Part shown: positions 1 through 3,846 of the stretch, one piece after another | Layout: the number at the start of each line of letters is the position of its first letter | Numbering within the stretch: the stretch's first letter is position 1 | Assembly (NCBI GenBank): GCA_002399345.1 | Contig: DHDL01000005.1 | Location: 1 to 18,680 of the forward strand | Direction: 5' to 3' | Source of the DNA: Thermoanaerobacterales bacterium UBA4877 | GTDB lineage: Bacteria > Bacillota > Thermoanaerobacteria > Thermoanaerobacterales > UBA4877 | Length of the DNA: 18,680 bases | Notes under the pieces: model-generated | What the model saw: only the letters and a program-made list of their open reading frames with translations | What the model was told of the DNA's origin: nothing | Databases searched by the model: none | Position numbers and translations under genes: made by a program

Positions 1-70
1 AGATAAGGGGATTCGAACCCCTGACCTCCTGCATGCGAAGCAGGCACTCTCCCAACTGAGCTATATCCCC
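1..70 (-). tRNA. tRNA-Ala (anticodon CGC), 3' end outside the window
   Basis: The reverse strand folds as a complete cloverleaf: acceptor strand GGGGATA, D arm GCTC/GAGT, anticodon arm CCTGC/GCAGG with loop TTCGCAT, and T arm AGGGG/CCCCT with TTCGAAT. The anticodon is CGC, reading the alanine codon GCG. The window stops after TATCT, so the last two acceptor bases, the discriminator base and any encoded CCA are missing. The body closely resembles bacterial tRNA-Ala(TGC). A strong promoter lies directly upstream. Confidence 0.95.
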
Positions 71-82
71 ACAGCATCTAAT

Positions 83-111
83 ATTATAACAACATATTTA
101 CATTTTTTCAA
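83..111 (-). promoter_or_regulatory. sigma-A promoter for tRNA-Ala
   Basis: On the minus strand TTGAAA (106-111) and TATAAT (83-88) are separated by 17 nt, with TG one base before the -10 (extended -10). The predicted transcript starts near 76, a few bases before the tRNA 5' end at 70. This fits a strong stable-RNA promoter. Confidence 0.8.
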
Positions 112-153
112 GAGTCATATTCCTGATGGCCCAAACTATTTTCACAAACCAAC

Positions 154-426
154 CTAATGTATATCAAAATCCATATATTTGCCCTTATATTCACTCCACT
201 CGATATCCATGTCCTCAACCCTGACATAGTGCATATCGTTTTTTATGAATTCAATAAGCTTTAATATATCCTGTTTATCCCCCTCCACTTCCATTTTTAC
301 GCTACCGTCAAATAAGTTATTTACATATCCCTTAAGTCCTAATTCATTAGCTTTTATATACACCTGATATCTCAGCCCTACACCTTGTACCATACCGTAT
401 AAATGGATAAGCGCTGTTTTTTTCAT
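154..426 (-). CDS. acyP: acylphosphatase
   Basis: This 90-residue protein has the length and motifs of acylphosphatase (EC 3.6.1.7), a small cytosolic enzyme that hydrolyses the carboxyl-phosphate bond of acyl phosphates such as acetyl phosphate or 1,3-bisphosphoglycerate. The substrate-binding loop GMVQGVGLR is at residues 11-19 and ends in the phosphate-binding Arg19. GYVNN (33-37) supplies the catalytic Asn37, followed by the family DGSV. The canonical loop is usually GxVQGVGFR, so Leu18 replaces the common Phe. The start ATG follows a GAGGAG ribosome site. The gene is transcribed divergently from comB. No clear terminator follows it before the tRNA promoter. Confidence 0.93.
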   Translation of the reverse strand: MKKTALIHLYGMVQGVGLRYQVYIKANELGLKGYVNNLFDGSVKMEVEGDKQDILKLIEFIKNDMHYVRVEDMDIEWSEYKGKYMDFDIH

Positions 427-457
427 ATTTATTATCTCCTCAAGGCTTTGCTAAATC

Positions 458-466
458 TGCTATAAT
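458..466 (+). promoter_or_regulatory. extended -10 promoter for the leader ORF and comB
   Basis: TGCTATAAT matches the extended -10 consensus TGnTATAAT. No good -35 is seen 16-18 nt upstream, as is common for extended -10 promoters. The predicted start near 473 gives an 18-nt leader containing AAGGAGG (477-483). Confidence 0.6.
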
Positions 467-468
467 AT

Positions 469-497
469 ATTTTATAAGGAGGTTTTATCTATGTCAA
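469..497 (-). promoter_or_regulatory. sigma-A promoter for acyP
   Basis: The minus strand carries TTGACA (492-497), a perfect -35, and TAAAAT (469-474) with a 17-nt spacer. It reads towards acyP. The -10 lies only 2 bp from the -10 of the divergent comB promoter, and the -35 lies inside the 26-codon leader ORF, so the two promoters physically overlap. Confidence 0.75.
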
Positions 498-571
498 TAG
501 ATATATTAATTTGCATATACAATAGTATGGCAAGATTTATCTCCAATGCTACGGGTGATATGAATGATTGA
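491..571 (+). CDS. 26-residue leader ORF overlapping the comB start
   Basis: ATG at 491 is preceded by AAGGAGG with 8 nt spacing, the best ribosome site on the plus strand here. The frame runs 26 codons, beginning MSIDILICIY and ending GDMND, and its TGA (569-571) lies 8 bp inside comB. It resembles no family I know. An in-frame stop at 561-563 rules out its being an N-terminal extension of ComB. The overlap suggests translational coupling: ribosomes finishing the leader could feed the weaker comB site (GGTGAT at 554-559). No regulatory run of codons or attenuator stem is obvious. It may be only a ribosome-loading device rather than a functional peptide. Confidence 0.45.
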   Translation: MSIDILICIYNSMARFISNATGDMND

Positions 572-1256
572 TGTTTGCTTTACTTATTCCGAATTGCAGG
601 ACACATGCGGTAAATTGTCCGTAATAATAGATACGCTGCGTGCAACCACTACTATTATAACAGCCTTAAACAATGGCGCCAGATACATCATACCCGTTGA
701 AACTGTAAATGAGGCATCAAAGCAAAAAAATGTTTATAAAGATGCACTCCTTGGCGGTGAGAGAAAGGGATTAAAGATAGACGGGTTTGACCTGGGAAAT
801 TCTCCACTAGAATACTCAAAAGATATTGTTTCAGGCAGCGGCATCATATTTACCACAACCAATGGTACCCGGGCTATTAAAAGTGCCCTGGGAAGCAAAA
901 TAATTTTAGCTGCCTTGATTAATTCCAAAGCCGTTTCAGACTACATAAAGTCTGCCGGAAATGAAATTACTATAGTATGCTCTGGTACAAAAGGCAGGTT
1001 TACAATGGAGGATACATATACGGCCGGCTGTATAATATCAAAAACAGCAAGATACGATCTGACTGATTCTGCATTTGCTGCCAAATGCCTCTATGAAAGC
1101 ATGAACAAAGATCCCGAATTTCTATATAAAACATGTACACATCTTAAATATCTTGTCAACAAGGGTTTTAAAGAAGACATAATGTATTCTCTTAAGGAAG
1201 ATACAACTGAGACAATACCCTTTTATATAGATGGTAAAATAATAAGGGACATTTAG
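564..1256 (+). CDS. comB: 2-phosphosulfolactate phosphatase family protein (ComB-like)
   Basis: This 230-residue protein is full length for the ComB family of Mg2+-dependent acid phosphatases. In methanogens ComB dephosphorylates 2-phosphosulfolactate during coenzyme M synthesis. Family hallmarks are the DTLRATTTI motif (residues 23-31), the TTTNGTRA motif near residue 100, and the EDTYTAG motif near residue 150. No other coenzyme M genes are nearby, so the true substrate here is open. Family membership is much surer than the exact reaction. The start is fixed by an in-frame TGA at 561. It is the only conventional gene in the window on the plus strand and ends 14 bp from the convergent metallo-beta-lactamase gene. 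Confidence 0.85.
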   Translation: MIDVCFTYSELQDTCGKLSVIIDTLRATTTIITALNNGARYIIPVETVNEASKQKNVYKDALLGGERKGLKIDGFDLGNSPLEYSKDIVSGSGIIFTTTNGTRAIKSALGSKIILAALINSKAVSDYIKSAGNEITIVCSGTKGRFTMEDTYTAGCIISKTARYDLTDSAFAAKCLYESMNKDPEFLYKTCTHLKYLVNKGFKEDIMYSLKEDTTETIPFYIDGKIIRDI

Positions 1257-1264
1257 CCCCTTAT
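1242..1264. terminator. weak bidirectional hairpin between comB and the convergent MBL gene
   Basis: ATAAGGG (1242-1248) and CCCTTAT (1258-1264) form a 7-bp stem with a 9-nt loop that contains the comB stop. T-rich sequence follows on both strands. The convergent position suggests a shared terminator, but the stem is short. Confidence 0.4.
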
Positions 1265-1270
1265 ATTTTG

Positions 1271-2161
1271 CTATTTAGAATGATATTTATAATCTCCCGG
1301 TTTTACATTAAAGGTTATTCCGTTTCCGTCGCTTGTGGCAATAATTGTGCCACACTCGTCAGTCCGGTAAACTGTCAGTCCATAATCTTTCAATAGCTTC
1401 ATAGTCTCTTTATGGGGATGGCCATAATCATTTCCTTTGCCCACACATATGACGGTATCATTCGGAGAAACCGCCTTTAGGAAATTTTCCGATGTGGAGG
1501 TTGAGCTACCGTGGTGCCCGATTTTTAATACGTCTGTACTGATATCATATCCTTTATCTAGTATTTCATTCTCTGATTGCTTTTCGGCATCGCCCATAAA
1601 CAGAAAGCTATCCTGCTTATATGTAAGTTTGACCACAATGGAATAGTTGTTGAGATCTTTATAGGTTTCAGAGTTGGGAGCGAGTATTTCCGCATTTACA
1701 GAATCGGAAAGGCCAATATTCATCCCTGCCTTGCCCGCAGTTATCTTCAACCCCTTTTCTTGTGCGGCGTCAAGTACATCCTCAAAGGTTTTAGTATTGT
1801 TGGCTGCACGTGGCATATAAAATTTCCCTATATTAAAATTCTTTATGACATCATCCATTCCGCCTATGTGATCCTCATGGGGATGAGTGCCTATCAAAAC
1901 ATCTATAGTATCTATGCCCTGTTTCTTTATGTAATTTACCACATCATCGCCGTCAGCATTATTCCCGGCATCGATGAGCATGGTCTTATCATCCGGCGTC
2001 GTTATCAGCATACAATCGGCCTGGCCAACATCAATAAAATGAACGTTTAACTTTGTTTTGTCCGGCTGCTCAACCTGAGTAACCGTATCAAAAGAAAAGT
2101 AAGCCAAAACAACCGCCAGTAACAACGTAAGAATAAATATTATTATCTTTTTAATCTTCAT
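1271..2161 (-). CDS. exported or membrane-anchored MBL-fold hydrolase, ComEC/Rec2 C-terminal type
   Basis: This 296-residue protein begins with two Lys-rich turns and a hydrophobic stretch (residues 6-23), a signal peptide or membrane anchor, so the body should lie outside the membrane. The rest is a metallo-beta-lactamase fold of the ComEC/Rec2-related type: HFIDVGQADC (41-50), the metal-binding HPHEDH (93-98), a metal-ligand Asp in FMGDAE (Asp191), and IGHHGSS with His216-His217. In competent bacteria this domain is the C-terminal part of the DNA channel ComEC and is thought to act on DNA. Here it stands alone, without the channel domain. Its ATG overlaps the end of the DUF3006 gene by 11 bp and has AGGTG 7 nt upstream. 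The substrate is not known. Confidence 0.88.
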   Translation of the reverse strand: MKIKKIIIFILTLLLAVVLAYFSFDTVTQVEQPDKTKLNVHFIDVGQADCMLITTPDDKTMLIDAGNNADGDDVVNYIKKQGIDTIDVLIGTHPHEDHIGGMDDVIKNFNIGKFYMPRAANNTKTFEDVLDAAQEKGLKITAGKAGMNIGLSDSVNAEILAPNSETYKDLNNYSIVVKLTYKQDSFLFMGDAEKQSENEILDKGYDISTDVLKIGHHGSSTSTSENFLKAVSPNDTVICVGKGNDYGHPHKETMKLLKDYGLTVYRTDECGTIIATSDGNGITFNVKPGDYKYHSK

Positions 2162-2366
2162 TCTTAAACACCTGATCCATCTTAGTTTTTATTTTTTTGC
2201 TGCGCTTTATTGTCATGTCAGTATCCACTATAATATGGAAATCAAGAACATCCCCCTCATTAATATGCATTGGTAATAATTCTTTTGGGAAATTAAACGA
2301 AAGCTCACCATATTCTATTACTGCATAATCATCTTCAAATCTATCTACAATACAAAGTTTATCCAT
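2151..2366 (-). CDS. DUF3006 domain protein
   Basis: This 71-residue protein fits the DUF3006 family, a small mostly beta protein with the pattern VDRFEDDYAVIE (residues 7-18) followed by a predicted strand and a Lys-rich tail. Genes of this family often lie beside stand-alone ComEC-like MBL hydrolases, and here the two overlap by 11 bp and are surely co-translated. The function is unknown; acting as an intracellular or processing partner of the hydrolase is only a guess. The start has AAGGAGG 5 nt upstream. No convincing promoter was found upstream. Confidence 0.8.
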   Translation of the reverse strand: MDKLCIVDRFEDDYAVIEYGELSFNFPKELLPMHINEGDVLDFHIIVDTDMTIKRSKKIKTKMDQVFKNED

Positions 2367-2391
2367 CTTGTCCTCCTTATCTAATTAAAAA

Positions 2392-2420
2392 ACATAGGTA
2401 AATTTTCTTGTAACCTATGT
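2392..2420 (-). terminator. terminator- or attenuator-like hairpin ahead of the DUF3006 gene
   Basis: On the minus strand ACATAGGT, a 13-nt loop and ACCTATGT form an 8-bp stem followed at once by TTTTTT. It sits about 25 nt before the DUF3006 ribosome site. It could stop read-through from the toxin cassette or attenuate the DUF3006-MBL operon. The stem has only three G-C pairs. Confidence 0.4.
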
Positions 2421-2521
2421 TCTATACATATATTAAGAATATATCCCCAAATTTTTGTTACAACAAATCCAACAGGCTTTAACCACAGTTCCATTTTTAA
2501 TTTGTAATAAAAATATTGATG

Positions 2522-2549
2522 TTTACTTTTATACCCTTTATGATATAAT
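2522..2549 (+). promoter_or_regulatory. promoter for the putative antisense RNA
   Basis: TTTACT (2522-2527) and TATAAT (2544-2549) are 16 nt apart, and TG precedes the -10 by one base (TGATATAAT). The predicted start is near 2556, and the only thing downstream is an RNA ending at the terminator at 2612-2646. Confidence 0.65.
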
Positions 2550-2555
2550 ATAAAT

Positions 2556-2646
2556 AAAGGTAATCGGCACCACAAAATGTGGTTGCCAAAACAGCTTAAA
2601 AGATAATTCTAAACCGCCTTGGTTACGACAGGGCGGTTATTTTTTT
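2556..2646 (+). ncRNA. putative antisense RNA antitoxin of a type I toxin-antitoxin pair
   Basis: A promoter and a strong intrinsic terminator delimit an RNA of about 90 nt with no useful reading frame. It would fold into a 5' hairpin (2566-2587; GGCACCACA against TGTGGTTGCC with one bulge), a single-stranded A/U-rich middle, and the terminator. Its last ~45 nt are complementary to the 3' end of the toxin transcript, including the last toxin codons. Convergent overlap at the 3' ends is the arrangement known for txpA/ratA and for fst-type par loci. The ends are predicted and no expression is known, so this is inference from structure. Confidence 0.6.
2612..2646. terminator. bidirectional terminator shared by toxin mRNA and antisense RNA
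   Basis: AACCGCC (2612-2618) and GGCGGTT (2632-2638) form a G-C-rich stem with a 13-nt loop. On the plus strand seven T follow (2640-2646), giving a strong terminator. On the minus strand the same stem is followed by an A/T-rich stretch ending in TTTT, a weaker terminator. The toxin stop codon (2637-2639) lies in the stem. Confidence 0.8.
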
Positions 2647-2723
2647 CTGGGAAAACCCAGAATTGCTATGATCAACATTCCAAACGCTATCATTAAAGTT
2701 AGTGTTTCATATGTATTCATCAT
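2637..2723 (-). CDS. putative holin-like toxin (Hol-Tox family), 28 residues
   Basis: The frame reads MMNTYETLTL, then MIAFGMLIIAIL, and ends GFPRKK. A short polar N-terminus with the family TYETL pattern, one transmembrane helix (about residues 9-23) and a basic tail are typical of the Firmicute holin-like toxin family, related in design to TxpA-type type I toxins. Such peptides insert in the membrane and stop growth when over-produced. GGGAGGTGAT lies 8 nt from the first ATG; the second ATG (2720) is an equally good start, and the in-frame ATG at 2729 is too close to that site. Its ribosome site is buried in a hairpin, and a convergent RNA overlaps its 3' end, as expected for a type I toxin. 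It is too short for most gene finders. Confidence 0.8.
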   Translation of the reverse strand: MMNTYETLTLMIAFGMLIIAILGFPRKK

Positions 2724-2726
2724 AAG

Positions 2727-2753
2727 CATCACCTCCCTTACTAGGAAGTGACA
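2727..2753 (-). promoter_or_regulatory. hairpin sequestering the toxin ribosome-binding site
   Basis: In the toxin mRNA, CACTTCC (2750-2744) pairs with GGAGGTG (2736-2730) across a 7-nt loop. Three further pairs (two of them G-U) extend the stem to 10 bp and cover the whole ribosome site. Hidden ribosome sites are a standard feature of type I toxin mRNAs. Confidence 0.65.
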
Positions 2754-2787
2754 ACCACACCTGCGTTACTCCGATTACCTTAGCTTT

Positions 2788-2816
2788 ATTTTAACAAATT
2801 ATGTATAGATGTACAA
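2788..2816 (-). promoter_or_regulatory. promoter for the holin-like toxin gene
   Basis: On the minus strand TTGTAC (2811-2816) and TAAAAT (2788-2793) are 17 nt apart. The predicted start near 2781 gives a leader of about 57 nt, long enough to hold the ribosome-site hairpin. Confidence 0.7.
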
Positions 2817-2864
2817 GTTTACTATATCGTATCCGTATCTAGAATTATTACCTGTTTTGAGTAT

Positions 2865-2886
2865 AAAAAAGACACCAGCTGGTGCC
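2865..2886 (-). terminator. second intrinsic terminator after ssrA
   Basis: On the minus strand GGCACC, loop AGCT and GGTGTC form a 6-bp stem with one G-U pair, followed by TTTTTT. It lies after the first ssrA terminator and just before the toxin promoter, so it insulates the toxin cassette from ssrA read-through. Confidence 0.75.
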
Positions 2887-2905
2887 TAAAAACACCGACA
2901 TAAGC

Positions 2906-2931
2906 AAAGCCCCTTTTAATCAAGGGGCTTT
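2906..2931 (-). terminator. first terminator after ssrA
   Basis: AAAGCCCCTT and AAGGGGCTTT form a perfect 10-bp stem with a 6-nt loop, 30 nt beyond the tmRNA 3' end. The T residues are mostly in the stem and no long T tract follows, which may explain the second terminator in tandem. Confidence 0.75.
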
Positions 2932-2960
2932 ATTAGTATATCGAATTTATTCCTTATGTA

Positions 2961-3314
2961 TGGTGGAGGCGGGGGGAATCGAACCCCCGTCCGAAGGTAC
3001 CCCAACATAAACTTCTCCGGGTGCATTTCCTGTTTTGGTATTCGCCTCACCGAACTCCCAGGAACAAGATTCCGGGCCGGCTAGCTTCATAAATACAATC
3101 CTGTCTCAAAGCTTTGGCAGGACCGTTCCCCGCCGCGTCGACGCCCAACATTCAGGTGGCGGGTAGCCTGAAGTGGACGGCTACTTATTTAAACTAAGCA
3201 GCTAAAGCTAAATTATCGTCTGCGTTTATATTTATGCCCACCGTTTAACGAGCTGATGGAACCTCGACCCGCTGTTCACATCTCAAGTACCCCCGTCGAA
3301 TCCTGCACGCCCCC
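2961..3314 (-). ncRNA. ssrA: transfer-messenger RNA (tmRNA)
   Basis: The 5' end GGGGGCG pairs with CGCCTCC before an encoded ACCA at 2961, and the T arm (GGGGG, TTCGATT, CCCCC) precedes it, giving the tRNA-like half. The one-piece RNA is 354 nt, typical for bacteria. The tag frame starts at the GCA resume codon (3223-3221) and encodes ADDNLALAA, ending in TAG (3196-3194), with an in-frame TAA two codons later. The LALAA end is the usual protease degron. tmRNA rescues ribosomes stalled on mRNAs lacking a stop codon, together with SmpB, whose gene ends 4 nt upstream. No good separate promoter is visible, so it is probably cut out of an smpB-ssrA transcript. Confidence 0.97.
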
Positions 3315-3318
3315 ATAT

Positions 3319-3780
3319 TTATTGGAGGTTTTTAATCTTGAATTTTCTTTCCGTCTCTCTTTTTAATGCCTTCTCGGCTATGGCTTCTCGCTTGTCGTAG
3401 AGCTTTTTACCTTTCGCTACGGCTATCTCGACTTTAACCAGGCCTTCTTTAAAATATATCTTTGTCGGAACCAATGTGAATCCGCCTCTGGATATATACC
3501 CGGCAAGTTTTGATATTTCACGCTTATGAAGCAAAAGCTTTCTGGATCGCAATGGATCTTTATTATATATATTGCCTTTATCATAAGGGCTTATATGCAT
3601 ATTAATTAAGATAGCCTCGCCTTTTTCTATCCTTGCATAACAATCCCGTATGCTAACCTTCCCTAAACGTATGGATTTTACCTCCGTTCCGGAAAGAACA
3701 ATACCCGCTTCATAAGTATCTTCTATAAAATAATCATGAAATGCTTTTTTATTTTGGGCAATGATCTTGATTGCTTCTAT
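3319..3780 (-). CDS. smpB: SsrA-binding protein SmpB, probably starting at AUA
   Basis: SmpB binds the tRNA-like end of tmRNA and brings it to stalled ribosomes. The frame to the TAA at 3319 carries the conserved core [14 protein letters not shown] (residues 5-18), [16 protein letters not shown] (23-38) and a basic C-terminal tail ending KFKIKNLQ. There is no ATG, GTG, TTG or CTG between the in-frame stop at 3805-3807 and Met61. Starting at ATG 3600 would remove 60 residues of the RNA-binding beta-barrel. ATA at 3780-3778 lies 8 nt after GAGGGGG (3795-3789) and gives [10 protein letters not shown] and 153 residues, the family length. A non-canonical AUA start, or a sequencing or mutational change of ATG to ATA, is therefore likely. 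The coding frame itself is intact. Confidence 0.88.
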   Translation of the reverse strand: MEAIKIIAQNKKAFHDYFIEDTYEAGIVLSGTEVKSIRLGKVSIRDCYARIEKGEAILINMHISPYDKGNIYNKDPLRSRKLLLHKREISKLAGYISRGGFTLVPTKIYFKEGLVKVEIAVAKGKKLYDKREAIAEKALKRETERKFKIKNLQ

Positions 3781-3808
3781 AAGGATTACCCCCTCACCAC
3801 GTCTTTAT

Positions 3809-3836
3809 ATTATAACAGGGATAAGTTGTTTGTCAA
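3809..3836 (-). promoter_or_regulatory. strong sigma-A promoter for smpB-ssrA
   Basis: Perfect TTGACA (3831-3836) and TATAAT (3809-3814) are 16 nt apart, with TG one base before the -10. Transcription should start near 3802, leaving a leader of about 20 nt before the proposed AUA start of smpB. The promoter lies in the 66-nt gap after rnr. Confidence 0.85.
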
Positions 3837-3846
3837 GCCTTGAGGT

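Larger units (their letters stand above)
2557..2781. repeat. inverted repeat forming the 5' leaders of both convergent RNAs
   Basis: AAGGTAATCGG occurs at 2557-2567 on the plus strand and at 2781-2771 on the minus strand. After 10 or 11 unmatched bases, TGTGGTTGCCA (2578-2588, plus) matches TGTGGTTGTCA (2759-2749, minus). Each arm begins at the predicted transcription start of one RNA, so both RNAs would share their first ~32 nt. The arms enclose the toxin gene. Confidence 0.75.

Noticed and set aside
1577..2050. 157-codon plus-strand ORF opposite the MBL hydrolase gene
   Set aside because: The minus-strand frame has clear catalytic motifs. This one has none and no ribosome site.
2381..2575. 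64-codon minus-strand ORF between the DUF3006 gene and the toxin cassette
   Set aside because: It has no ribosome site and no recognisable family. It runs antisense through the promoter of the putative RNA, and it ends in the T tract of a hairpin.
2700..2961. Genomic island inserted at the ssrA 3' end
   Set aside because: ssrA is a common integration site, but there is no integrase, no repeated ssrA end and no shift in gene content beyond the small toxin cassette.
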